Assembly: GCA_965199595.1 (NCBI GenBank)
Contig: OZ241182.1
Location: 3,224,001 to 3,288,000 of the forward strand
Direction of reading: 5' to 3'
From: JBBROS01 sp965199595
Lineage (GTDB): Bacteria; Pseudomonadota; Alphaproteobacteria; Acetobacterales; Acetobacteraceae
Length of the DNA: 64,000 nucleotides
Part shown: positions 35,282 through 43,318 of the stretch, piece by piece
How positions within the stretch are numbered: the first letter of the stretch is position 1
How the letters are laid out: the number at the start of each line of letters is the position of its first letter
Notes under the pieces: generated by a model
What the model was told of the DNA's origin: nothing
Databases searched by the model: none
Seen by the model: only the letters and a program-made list of their open reading frames with translations
Position numbers and translations under genes: made by a program

Positions 35282-35295
35282 TCCCCCAAGGGGGA
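35282..35295. terminator. Perfect GC hairpin between convergent transcripts
   Basis: TCCCCC-AA-GGGGGA is a 6-bp perfect stem, 33 bp after the CRISPR-like hairpin and 95 bp before the stop of the next leftward gene. No T-run is seen on either strand, so termination is only likely by position. Confidence 0.35.
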
Positions 35296-35390
35296 CAGCA
35301 AGCGCCTGCATCCTGCATCATGTCGAGGGCTTGATCAAGTGGCGATTAGTCCGTAGGCACAACCTGAACAGCGACCGGCGGCCGATGGGG

Positions 35391-35744
35391 TCAGGCGCCC
35401 GGCGACGGCGTCGCCTCCGGCACCCGCTTGACCGCCTCCGCCAGCGTGCCCGCTGCGCCCTCGACCGCGGCGGCCGTGGCCCGCAGCTCCGCCGCATGCT
35501 CCGCCACGCTCGCCGGGATCGCACCCGCCGGCACGGCATTGCGGGCGAACCCACGGTTGAGCGCGAGCCAGTGGATGACGTTGCGGACGGCCACCCACCG
35601 CGACCCCTCGGCAGGCGGTGGGAACGCGGCGTCGATGCTGCTCGCCACCAGGCACACGGCGCTGGCGATGGTCAGGAACATGGCGAGATAGGTGCCGAAC
35701 GGCGGCGGCACGAGCGCGAGCACGGCCGCGAATGTGGGGTCCAT
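35391..35744 (-). CDS. Phage membrane protein, holin-like
   Basis: 117 residues from the ATG at 35744. One strong N-terminal membrane segment (about 14-36, FGTYLAMFLTIASAVCLVAS), a short basic region and a C-terminal Ala/Glu-rich helix. Its place just before spanin-like and membrane genes suggests a lysis role, but no holin family is recognised. Confidence 0.55.
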   Translation of the reverse strand: MDPTFAAVLALVPPPFGTYLAMFLTIASAVCLVASSIDAAFPPPAEGSRWVAVRNVIHWLALNRGFARNAVPAGAIPASVAEHAAELRATAAAVEGAAGTLAEAVKRVPEATPSPGA

Positions 35745-35799
35745 GGTGGTCTCCTGTTGATGATAGGGCGCCCTGCCCGGGCCAGGTGTCAGCCGGGTG

Positions 35800-35988
35800 C
35801 TACCGCACCACATCCGCCAGCGACCGCGGCGGCCGCCACTCCTCCGCCTGCGCCACAGCCGCCGCCAGGCTCGCCAGCAGCACCCGCGCGACCGGCAGCG
35901 GCAGCTCGCCGGATACCAGCGTCTCCGGCCCGCGCATGCTCACCGCGACCTGGTTCAGCACGGCGCCGAAGTGAATGGGAAGGCTCAT
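35800..35988 (-). CDS. Small phage protein, 62 residues
   Basis: From the ATG at 35988, overlapping the upstream stop (ATGA). A beta-like start (MSLPIHFGAVLNQVAVSMRG) is followed by one amphipathic helix and EEWRPPRSLADVVR. No family is recognised. Translational coupling supports it. Confidence 0.55.
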   Translation of the reverse strand: MSLPIHFGAVLNQVAVSMRGPETLVSGELPLPVARVLLASLAAAVAQAEEWRPPRSLADVVR

Positions 35989-36488
35989 TTCGGGTCCTCG
36001 ACGCCCATGGGCAGCACCGGCACGTCCGGCACCGCATCCCATGCCGGCGTCGGCTCATCCGGCAACCGGCGGAACAGCGACACGACCACCTGCCGGGCAT
36101 TCATCAGGTCGTGGCGCAGGTTGCGGAACAGCCGCAGGATCTCATGTGCCCGGCCATGCCAGTAGCGCGCCAGGTCCCAGCCGCGGTTCCGGTCGCGCTC
36201 CACCTCGATGATTCGCTCCCGCAACCCCCTGTTCTCGTCCCGCAGCCCGGTGACGAGTTCCGAGGCCTGGCGGGTCAGGCCCGCCTGCTGCTCGTCCAGG
36301 TCTTTCTCGCGCCGCTCCTCGCGCGTCAGGTGCTCGCTTGCCCGCTTGTCGCTGCGGTTGGCCAGGAACTGATAGGCGACCCACACCGCGCTGATCGCGC
36401 CGGGGATCGAACCGATGGCGACCACCCACCAGGCTGACGCGCTGGATGGCAGGTCTGCCAGCACTGCGGCTGGCAACTCGACGGCCAC
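35985..36488 (-). CDS. Inner-membrane spanin-like protein (membrane anchor plus coiled coil)
   Basis: 167 residues: N-terminal membrane segment (about 18-41, WWVVAIGSIPGAISAVWVAY) and then a charged coiled coil (about 45-105, DLDEQQAGLTRQASELVTGL...). That is the Rz/i-spanin design. The C-terminal 50 residues are globular and longer than in typical Rz, so this is a tentative call. Confidence 0.5.
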   Translation of the reverse strand: MAVELPAAVLADLPSSASAWWVVAIGSIPGAISAVWVAYQFLANRSDKRASEHLTREERREKDLDEQQAGLTRQASELVTGLRDENRGLRERIIEVERDRNRGWDLARYWHGRAHEILRLFRNLRHDLMNARQVVVSLFRRLPDEPTPAWDAVPDVPVLPMGVEDPK

Positions 36489-36491
36489 GGA

Positions 36492-36938
36492 TCAGCCGCC
36501 GTGGTGCCGCAGCAGGCGAAGGATCGAGAACAGGTTGATGCCGCACCAGCCCATGAACATGGTCCACATGGGAGACCCAGGGACACCGAAATAGACGCCC
36601 ACCGTCATCACCCCCCAGAACCAGCAGAGCGCCAGCGCCGCCACCCACCGCGGCCAGCGATAGTCCAGCACCAGCAGCACGATCTGCGTCACCCCCAGCA
36701 CCAGGGCCACGACGTGCCACGTCTGATCGTCGGCAATTTCCGTGAGCACCGACATCGACGGCCAGTCCTGCGCGCCCGCATTGACCGCGACGGAGTCCAC
36801 CGCCCAGGCGACCGCGATCAGTCCCGACCAGAACTCCGCCCACCACGGCTCGCGGCGCATGATGAACCGGAGCCGGGCCATGATGCGGGCAAATGCCGCC
36901 CGGATCGCCACGAACACCGGACTGACCGTCTCGATCAT
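36492..36938 (-). CDS. Phage membrane protein
   Basis: 148 residues from the ATG at 36938 (overlap with the upstream stop). Three to four hydrophobic segments (SGLIAVAWAVDSVAV, VVALVLGVTQIVLLVLDY, WVAALALCWFWGVMTVGVYF). No named family. It belongs to a membrane-protein set with 36935-37312 and may act in lysis or superinfection control. Confidence 0.6.
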   Translation of the reverse strand: MIETVSPVFVAIRAAFARIMARLRFIMRREPWWAEFWSGLIAVAWAVDSVAVNAGAQDWPSMSVLTEIADDQTWHVVALVLGVTQIVLLVLDYRWPRWVAALALCWFWGVMTVGVYFGVPGSPMWTMFMGWCGINLFSILRLLRHHGG

Positions 36939-37312
36939 CGCGCCGCCTCCCCCTGCAAACGCATGATCAGCAGGTAGCCACCCAGCAGCGACTGCAGCGT
37001 GTAGATGCCCGAGCCGGAGCCCGCCGGCGAACCCCAGAACATCAGACCCGCCACGATCAGAAACCCGGTCGATACGATGATCGCGCTGCCGAGCCGCAGG
37101 GGGCGCGCGGATGTCGCGGCCCCCACGAACCCGACCGCCGCGAGGATCATGAACACGATGGACCAATGTCCCTCGCTGCCCAGCTCCGCGAACTTGTTCC
37201 ACCCCCGCCCGGAACCGAACGTATCGCCCGGCGCCGCCAGGATGCCAGCGAGCCACAGCATCCCGCACGCGAGCGCCGTGTGGATCGCGGTCAGAGGCTC
37301 AGGCCAGCGCAT
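36935..37312 (-). CDS. Phage membrane protein
   Basis: 125 residues with four hydrophobic segments (IHTALACGMLWLAGILAA, WSIVFMILAAVGFVGAA, LGSAIIVSTGFLIVAGLMFW, LLGGYLLIM). It overlaps the next gene by 4 bp. A holin or antiholin is possible; no family is recognised. Confidence 0.6.
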   Translation of the reverse strand: MRWPEPLTAIHTALACGMLWLAGILAAPGDTFGSGRGWNKFAELGSEGHWSIVFMILAAVGFVGAATSARPLRLGSAIIVSTGFLIVAGLMFWGSPAGSGSGIYTLQSLLGGYLLIMRLQGEAAR

Positions 37313-37327
37313 GATGATCCTCCTCCG

Positions 37328-38905
37328 TCACGGCCCGACGATCTTGACGCCCTGCCCGGCCGGCCGCGTCCCCACCATGGCCGTGCCGTCGAACGTCACC
37401 GTCCCAACGCCCTGGATGAACGATCCGTCGCCACCCGTGACCGTGCCCCCGGTGACCACCATCCCAGCCGCGCCCTTCGACGCGCCCTCCTCGCCGTAGC
37501 CGATGAGGCGGTGGTTCGCGGCGCCAGGGTTCTTGGTCAGGGTCACGCCGGACAGCGTGGCCACCGTGGCCGTGCCGTTCGGCAGGTCGATCAGCGTCTC
37601 GTCGGCCGAGAACGAGCCACCCACCGCGCTGAACATCGCCGTGCGGGCCTTGAAGGCGTGCCCGCCGCGGGGGTTGCGGCTGGTCACCCGTGTCAGGCTC
37701 ACCCGGATGGCGTCGGCCGGGTAGGCGTTGTGCGTGTAGCCGTCACCCAGGCCGTTGCCGTCCAGCGTGGTGTCGACCATGTCGAGCACCCACGGAAAGC
37801 CGCCGCCGGCGACGCCGTTCTGGCACTTCGTCAGGTCGATGTTGCCGCGAATGGTGATATAGCTGGTCGCCGCCGGGCGAACGCAGGCGGTGCCGCCGGC
37901 GCTGGTTTCCTTGATCCCGGCACCGGTCACGATGGCAGCCGCCTTGTCCACGGTCGGCCCCTCCAGGATGAAATCCCGAGCCGGCACGAAACCGCCCTTG
38001 CCCTGCGCCAGCTCCTGATCGGTGAAATCCACGACCGTGCCCGGCATCAGACGAACCAGCAGCGACACGCCGATGAGCGGCACCGTCTCCGCATAGTGGC
38101 CGTCCAGCACCAGGGTGTCGCCGTCCTGCGCCGTCGCCAGCACGGAGGCGACCTGGCCGGGGACAGCGGTCAGCACCCGGCCGGAGCTGCCCGGCGCGAC
38201 CGCATAGGGGGCTGGCAGCGTCGTGCTGGCGCTGGTCGTGGTGGCAGCGCCAGGACCAGCAGCGGAAGCCACGTCTGGCAGCGCCGCGTTGTAGAAGCTA
38301 CCCATCGCAGGCTCGAAATGCTGCCATTGGCCGCCGGAGAGCTGCACATACACCTGCTTGCCGCGGACGATGGCACCGCTGATCGTCGTGCCCAGGTAAT
38401 GGGTCCGGCGCTGCCCGGCGATCTCGATGCCGGCATCCTGCCGGCCCGCCGCCTTGTCCGCCTCGGTCGGTGGGATGACCGGCACCAGGCGGGTCTGCAC
38501 GCCATCCTGGTCGAGCAGATACGGCCTGCCGCCGATCGTGCCATCGGCGTTGCGGGACATGCGGCTGTTCTCGGGGCTGGGGAACAGCGCGTCGCCCGAC
38601 GATGCCGGGAAATAGGCGGCATCGGATGCGGGGCCGGAGCCGGTGGTGGCGACGGCGCCCACGCCCGCCGGCGCGGCCTTGAGCTGGACGATCAGCGCCT
38701 GGATGTCGTTGTGCAGCAGGTCGAGCTTCGCGGCCTCGGACCCGGCGTTGGCCTTGAGCTGAGCGACGATGGCGTTGGTGGCGGCGTAGAGATCGTTGTG
38801 CAGCGTCTTGGTCTGGGCAGCGATGTCGGTGGACGAGGCGGGCTGTGCCAGCGCGGGACCGGCGATCAGGGTGGTGGCGAGCAGCAGGGTGGAGAGACGC
38901 ATCAT
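37328..38905 (-). CDS. Beta-helix tailspike-like protein with signal peptide
   Basis: 525 residues. A clear Sec signal peptide (MRLSTLLLATTLIAGPALAQ) is followed by a helical stretch with an LHND repeat (TLHNDLYAATNAIVAQLKAN and LLHNDIQALIVQLKA), a linker domain (100-220), and a right-handed beta-helix part (about 240-520) with pectate-lyase-like turns (GDTLVLDGHYAE, SYITIRGNIDLT, LDGNGLGDGYTHN). Beta-helix proteins in this position usually bind or degrade surface polysaccharide. A cleavable signal is odd for a virion protein. Confidence 0.7.
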   Translation of the reverse strand: MMRLSTLLLATTLIAGPALAQPASSTDIAAQTKTLHNDLYAATNAIVAQLKANAGSEAAKLDLLHNDIQALIVQLKAAPAGVGAVATTGSGPASDAAYFPASSGDALFPSPENSRMSRNADGTIGGRPYLLDQDGVQTRLVPVIPPTEADKAAGRQDAGIEIAGQRRTHYLGTTISGAIVRGKQVYVQLSGGQWQHFEPAMGSFYNAALPDVASAAGPGAATTTSASTTLPAPYAVAPGSSGRVLTAVPGQVASVLATAQDGDTLVLDGHYAETVPLIGVSLLVRLMPGTVVDFTDQELAQGKGGFVPARDFILEGPTVDKAAAIVTGAGIKETSAGGTACVRPAATSYITIRGNIDLTKCQNGVAGGGFPWVLDMVDTTLDGNGLGDGYTHNAYPADAIRVSLTRVTSRNPRGGHAFKARTAMFSAVGGSFSADETLIDLPNGTATVATLSGVTLTKNPGAANHRLIGYGEEGASKGAAGMVVTGGTVTGGDGSFIQGVGTVTFDGTAMVGTRPAGQGVKIVGP

Positions 38906-38955
38906 GGGACAGCTCCGGGGTTGCCCCGCCCGGTGACAGGCGGGGCGTTGCAGGG

Positions 38956-39447
38956 TCAGGCGGCGGGCGCGTCCGGGCTATCCGGAGCATCGGGGTTCGC
39001 GGGCGCATCCACAGCCGGCGTCTCCGGGCTGACCGGAACCGGCGCGACCACCGGAGCCGCGTCCAGCGCGGTCAGCTGGCTGACCACGGCGGCAACCGAG
39101 GCCGTCTCGGTGGCGATCTGCGCCTCGAGCGCCGCGGTGTCGGCGGGCATCGCCGCCAGCTTGGCCTGCACATCGGCCAGGGTCGCCTGGGTGGTAGCCA
39201 GGCTGCTGACCGCCGCGTCCCGCGCCGCCTCGGCTGCCGTCAGCTTGGCATTCTGCTGGTCGATGCGGCCGGACAGGCCGGTGACGGCGCTGCCGAGGTT
39301 GGCGACCTGGTCGTGCAGCAGCTTGATGGATTCGGACATGGTGTGGATCTCTCTCATCAATTCGGAATGCCGCTGATCCGCAGCGGCGACGGCTTGCGGG
39401 CTGGACGCGCACAGCGCGGTCAGCCACGAAAAGAGAAACGAATGCAT
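38956..39447 (-). CDS. Coiled-coil phage protein
   Basis: 163 residues from the ATG at 39447 (GAGG 6 bp upstream); a second in-frame start at 39339 (MSESIKLLHDQVANLGS) is also reasonable. The N-terminus MHSFLFSWLTALCASSPQA resembles a signal peptide. The middle is heptad-rich (about 45-120) and the tail is Pro/Ala-rich (SPETPAVDAPANPDAP), as in fibre shafts or surface-exposed linkers. No family is recognised. Confidence 0.55.
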   Translation of the reverse strand: MHSFLFSWLTALCASSPQAVAAADQRHSELMREIHTMSESIKLLHDQVANLGSAVTGLSGRIDQQNAKLTAAEAARDAAVSSLATTQATLADVQAKLAAMPADTAALEAQIATETASVAAVVSQLTALDAAPVVAPVPVSPETPAVDAPANPDAPDSPDAPAA

Positions 39448-39461
39448 GGGGCCTCGATCGG

Positions 39462-39779
39462 TCAAAGAACACGCCCGGCCCAAAACCCCAGCGCCAGCAG
39501 CGGCGCCAGCAGGACCAGGAACACCAGGGTCAGCAGCAGGCCGGAGCGGATCGCCGCCCAGCCGCTGGTTGCGCCGTCGCCGGTGTCCAGCGCCTGGATG
39601 CAGTGGCCGCGCGCCACCAGCACGTCCAGCACGCGGCAGAGGACGCAGCCCCAGCGGTCGCCGCGAACCTGGCTGCGCGCGGCCATGATCGACACGGTTT
39701 CGCCCGCCTTGGCGCGGCAGAACATCGCGGCGAGGGCGCGGTCCCAGCCATAGGCGTTGGCGGCGATGGGCACCGTCAT
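39462..39779 (-). CDS. Small phage protein with C-terminal membrane anchor
   Basis: 105 residues from the ATG at 39779, overlapping the upstream stop by 4 bp. The soluble N-terminal half (GWDRALAAMFCRAKAGETVS, a CVLCRVLDVLV segment) is followed by a single strong membrane helix (LLLTLVFLVLLAPLLALGFW) at the C-terminus. No family is recognised. A tail-anchored topology with cytosolic N-terminus is likely. Confidence 0.55.
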   Translation of the reverse strand: MTVPIAANAYGWDRALAAMFCRAKAGETVSIMAARSQVRGDRWGCVLCRVLDVLVARGHCIQALDTGDGATSGWAAIRSGLLLTLVFLVLLAPLLALGFWAGRVL

Positions 39780-40297
39780 GCGACACCCGGCTGCGGCAGC
39801 AAACCTAGTGGCGCCAGGATCACGTTCGCCCGGTCCGCCGTCAGCAGACCGAGCACCACCAGCCCGCCGATACCCTGCTGCACTCGCGGGTCGGTCAGAT
39901 CGAGCTGGATGGCAGCGCCCATGGTATCGAGCAGCATCTGCAACTTCGGATCGCCCTGATCCAGCGCGCGAGATGCAGCGACCGTCACGGCGCCCATTTC
40001 TGCATCGGTAAAGCGGTCGCGCAGCGCAAGGCACTCCACCAGAGTGACAGGCCGCGATGCTTCCCCGGTGGCTACCAACCCGGTGCCAGATGCCTCCGTG
40101 TAGCCGCTCACCCCTGCCAACCAGGTTCGGTCGGTTGGCGTGGGGATGAAACATCGCCCATCCGCCAAGGCCGACGGCACGGCATAGAGGAAGGTGGAAC
40201 CTGTGAGGCCCATGGCACTGCTGATGGACGCGACTGCTGCTGCTGCTCCTGCCAGTGTATCAAAGATCAGAATGCCCGTTACGCTATGGCGTTCCAT
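39776..40297 (-). CDS. Phage protein of unknown function
   Basis: 173 residues: TGILIFDTLAGAAAAVASIS, a central PTPTDRTWLAGVSGYTEASG segment and a C-terminal helical hairpin. Overlaps its neighbours at both ends (4 bp and 14 bp), so it is part of the coupled fibre operon. GC is lower than in flanking genes. No family is recognised. Confidence 0.55.
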   Translation of the reverse strand: MERHSVTGILIFDTLAGAAAAVASISSAMGLTGSTFLYAVPSALADGRCFIPTPTDRTWLAGVSGYTEASGTGLVATGEASRPVTLVECLALRDRFTDAEMGAVTVAASRALDQGDPKLQMLLDTMGAAIQLDLTDPRVQQGIGGLVVLGLLTADRANVILAPLGLLPQPGVA

Positions 40298-41174
40298 AAT
40301 AGGACCTCTGGCTGGATCGAATTAAAGACAGGTCAGACAATGAAGCATCCGACAACAGCAGCAAATGCTCACATTGAACGCCATCCCAGGCTTCACCATG
40401 CGCATAAGGCGTCGCGCCGATTTCGAAATAGCCTGGGTTGACCAACTGCCCGCCTCCACCCGCCGCCCCCGCCGAAACACCGTCAAGAGCTAGAATGTTG
40501 GCAGGAGAGGTTGCCGTCCACATACTGGATAGCTGGAATGGCAATGTAGTGAGCGAAACAACACTTCCATTCCCTCCTCGATATCCGAGGGCATTGTTTC
40601 CGTTCCAGAAGGCAAAAATACAGCCATCGTTGTTATAGTCTGCGCCGGTAGGATTCCCTGAAATAGAGGCAAGTCGTCCATTGGTCGGGATCGAGCTAGT
40701 CCGAGCCGCTACTGTGTGCAGGGAGAATGTCGTTGCAGACAAGGTTTGTAGGCTGGGCACCGCCATAAACGTTTGGGATGCAGAGATCATCATCAGGCCA
40801 GGGCGTTGCGTTGCATTCGGGAGAGCAGACACAACTCCTGACGAAACTATCAGTGGTTGATTCGTGGCAACCGTCTGAATGAAGTGCGCGCCGACAAGGC
40901 TTTGATCATACCATTTGGTGAGATACCCCGAACTAGACCCACAGAATGCGAGAAGCGCCGCAACATCGAGGCCAGTCCCCGCAAACCCGATATCCGCTTC
41001 GGTATTATCACTAGACCGACGCACGCGCAGACACGGCCCGGCATAGCCGGTTCGCAACTTACGGAAGCCCCAGGCACCGCCGACGGTCGCGGCAAGGCTG
41101 TCCAGCAGCAACCCCGCCACCGCGGCCACAATCGGCGATGACCGAAACCCAGACCGCGCCAACCCCCACGTCAT
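40284..41174 (-). CDS. Fibre/receptor-binding protein with arabinofuranosidase-B-like domain
   Basis: 296 residues from the ATG at 41174 (ATGA overlap with the upstream stop). The stretch LLDSLAATVGGAWGFRKLR, LRVRRSSDNTEADIGFAGTG and GYLTKWYDQS follows the catalytic-domain pattern of alpha-L-arabinofuranosidase B, a domain often found in phage tails as a carbohydrate binder. The remaining part is a jelly-roll-like, aromatic-rich C-terminal region. Its GC content is visibly lower than that of the operon, a sign of recent exchange. Confidence 0.65.
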   Translation of the reverse strand: MTWGLARSGFRSSPIVAAVAGLLLDSLAATVGGAWGFRKLRTGYAGPCLRVRRSSDNTEADIGFAGTGLDVAALLAFCGSSSGYLTKWYDQSLVGAHFIQTVATNQPLIVSSGVVSALPNATQRPGLMMISASQTFMAVPSLQTLSATTFSLHTVAARTSSIPTNGRLASISGNPTGADYNNDGCIFAFWNGNNALGYRGGNGSVVSLTTLPFQLSSMWTATSPANILALDGVSAGAAGGGGQLVNPGYFEIGATPYAHGEAWDGVQCEHLLLLSDASLSDLSLIRSSQRSYYGTP

Positions 41175-41488
41175 GCTGTGTTTCCGAGAACCGCGACCGT
41201 GCCGGTGCCGGTGCAGATCACCGTCAGTCCGGCCCAGCGGCGGGCGGTGGCATAGCTCGCCGTCGCCTTGTCCGAAGCCAGCGTGACGCCCGCCCCTGCC
41301 GCGATCGTCACCTGCCCGGCACCAGCCTGCACCACTCCGAACGTCTGATAGCCTCCCAGATCGTTGACGGTGATGGTGACGGCGCTCCCCGAGGTGCAAA
41401 CGATCGTGCGATCCTGATCCGCCGCAGTGGGCGTGTCGGTGGCTCCGGCCACGATCCGAACACCAGACGGAGCCAACCGGACCGGCAT
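41171..41488 (-). CDS. Small beta-rich tail protein
   Basis: 105 residues, nearly all beta strands (DRTIVCTSGSAVTITVNDLG... AGAGQVTIAAGAGVTLAS... WAGLTVICTGTGTVAVLGN). The pattern resembles fibre-tip or decoration domains of phage tails. Starts at the stop of the 41488 gene and overlaps the next. No named family. Confidence 0.6.
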   Translation of the reverse strand: MPVRLAPSGVRIVAGATDTPTAADQDRTIVCTSGSAVTITVNDLGGYQTFGVVQAGAGQVTIAAGAGVTLASDKATASYATARRWAGLTVICTGTGTVAVLGNTA

Positions 41489-42537
41489 CAGCCGTGCACC
41501 ACCACGCGGATCGACGCCGACGCCGGAGCCGCCGCGAAACTCACGGTGGCCTGCGTTGCGCTGATCGGCGTCACATCAACCTCAACCGGCGCGTCGTTCG
41601 AGACGAACCGCGCGCTGTAGGTGATGTCCTTGGTGCCGAGCGAATGCGTGATCGTGTAGGACGTGGCCGATCCATCCCCGACCGTGGCGGCGAACTTCCG
41701 CACCGCGACCGCGGTGTCGAGGTAGACGCCCGTGCCGTCCGCCACCAGGCCACCACCAGCCACGAGCTTCAGGCTGAAATTGCTGCTGACCAGTTGCACG
41801 CCGTTGCTGGCCGTGTAGCCGCCGCCCGCCGCGAACTGCACGATGGACAGCGCCGTGGTGCCCAGGGTGACGGCCCCGGTGGTCGCCTGCCGCCATTGGG
41901 TGCCGGCATAGGCCGTGCCCTCCGTCACCAGCCAGGTGGCCCCGGCCATCATCTCGCTGGCCTGGTCCTCGGCCGTGGCACGGGTCCATGACCCCGCCGC
42001 CACCACGTAGACACCGTTGCCCGAGGCCGCCGTCTGCGCCGTGGCCAGCACCCGGTCTCCTGCCGCCAACGCCACGCCGTCCACGGTCTGGGTGCCGGAC
42101 AGCGTGAGGTTGCCGGTCCCCACCGCGCGCACCGGCGGGCGGGACACGATGCCGGCCGCGGCGCTGCTGATCTGGCCGATCACCCAGGCGTATTCCGCCG
42201 CATCGCCCGCCGTGGTGGGCGTGCCGATCCCCGTCAGCCGCTGGTTGCCGAACCCCACCGGAGCGGCAGGCGCGGCGAACTGGTCCAAGCGGTTCGCGCG
42301 GATCGTGGCCGTCAGGTCGCTGATCGTGGCCGAGAGCTGCGTCCCGGTATGGTCGCCGCGCGCCAGCGGGTTCCGCCACACCGCGCCGTCGTAGAACCGG
42401 AACGCGCCGAGCGACGTGTCGAAATAGGCGTGCCCGCCGCCATAGGGCGAGCCCGGCGCCGCGACCAGGTTCTCAAGCCGCAGATGCAGGAAAGGGATGC
42501 CGGCACCGTCGATGCCAGACAGGAACTGCTTTGCCAT
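41488..42537 (-). CDS. Tail fibre protein
   Basis: 349 residues. The N-terminal part (FLHLRLENLVAAPGSPYGGG, AYFDTSLGAFRFYDGAVWRN) is a common fibre attachment motif. DHTGTQLSATISDL and the repeated VATAQTAASGNGVYVVAAGS strands are fibre-shaft-like, and a beta C-terminal domain ends in SIRVVVHG. It attaches to the tip proteins encoded upstream (46334-48106). Confidence 0.75.
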   Translation of the reverse strand: MAKQFLSGIDGAGIPFLHLRLENLVAAPGSPYGGGHAYFDTSLGAFRFYDGAVWRNPLARGDHTGTQLSATISDLTATIRANRLDQFAAPAAPVGFGNQRLTGIGTPTTAGDAAEYAWVIGQISSAAAGIVSRPPVRAVGTGNLTLSGTQTVDGVALAAGDRVLATAQTAASGNGVYVVAAGSWTRATAEDQASEMMAGATWLVTEGTAYAGTQWRQATTGAVTLGTTALSIVQFAAGGGYTASNGVQLVSSNFSLKLVAGGGLVADGTGVYLDTAVAVRKFAATVGDGSATSYTITHSLGTKDITYSARFVSNDAPVEVDVTPISATQATVSFAAAPASASIRVVVHG

Positions 42538-42546
42538 GTGGAACTC

Positions 42547-43281
42547 CTAGAGGTAGGCGGTGCCGGCGAAGGGGGCGGCGAACGTCAGGATCACCGTGTT
42601 GGCGTCCGGATAGTTGGCGGCGCAGTCCACCAGGTCGCCCGAGCTGGTGACCACGCGGGGTTGCGGATGCCGTCCGAGGTTGTGGGTGATGGTCCAGGTA
42701 GCGGCCGGGATCGCCTGGAAGAACACCAGGTCCGCCACGGCACCGCCGCCGCCCAACTGTGTCACCGGCAGACGCCCGGCGAAGTCAGGCGCGCCGTCAA
42801 CCCCAGGCCGGACCACCAACGTCAGATCGCCGGCCTGCAAACCGCCGGGCAGCAGCGGCATGTCGCCGATCTCCAGCGGCCGGTAGGCCACGGTGACCAG
42901 CTCGCTGTTGATGCTGACCGCATCGTCCGGCACGTCCGGCGAGGCTGGCAGCATCGGTTGCACCAGCACCACATCCTCCCGCACGTCATCCGCGAAAAGC
43001 AGCGCGATGCACACCCGTCCAGCCGGAACACCCACGGCGCCGCCGCCGAGGTGGAACGTCACGCTGGTGCTGTCGAAGCCGGCCGCGCCGCGTATCAGCG
43101 GTGCATCAGCTTCGACCACGGCGCCGAGGATGGCCGGCTGCCCCAGCAGGCGCAGCAGCAGCGCAAAGTCGATCTGGTAGATCCTGCGGCTGCGCGGAGC
43201 CTTGGCCGGCAGGGTGGCTGGGTTCGCTGCGACCGATCGAGGCGGCGCGTAGACGTAGGTGCGGAGGGTGTCGTCTGTCAT
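42547..43281 (-). CDS. Tail fibre-associated structural protein
   Basis: 244 residues from the ATG at 43281. Beta-rich, with LVQPMLPASPDVPDDAVSIN and a final domain (TWTITHNLGRHPQPRVVTSS) like the C-terminal domains of other tail fibre proteins (also the SYTITHSLG motif in the 41488 gene). Probably part of the same fibre. Confidence 0.6.
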   Translation of the reverse strand: MTDDTLRTYVYAPPRSVAANPATLPAKAPRSRRIYQIDFALLLRLLGQPAILGAVVEADAPLIRGAAGFDSTSVTFHLGGGAVGVPAGRVCIALLFADDVREDVVLVQPMLPASPDVPDDAVSINSELVTVAYRPLEIGDMPLLPGGLQAGDLTLVVRPGVDGAPDFAGRLPVTQLGGGGAVADLVFFQAIPAATWTITHNLGRHPQPRVVTSSGDLVDCAANYPDANTVILTFAAPFAGTAYL

Positions 43282-43318
43282 GGCGCACCCATCATCAATG
43301 CGGCAGCGACATGCCGGA

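Noticed and set aside
35220..35300. A CRISPR array
   Set aside because: Only one repeat-like unit and one different hairpin occur, with no second matching repeat at a 61-bp period and no cas genes, so it is reported only as a solitary repeat-like unit.
37166..39376. 736-codon frame on the plus strand
   Set aside because: It is antisense to the signal-peptide beta-helix gene and its neighbours. The Arg/Ala/Gly-rich composition is typical of shadows in high-GC DNA.
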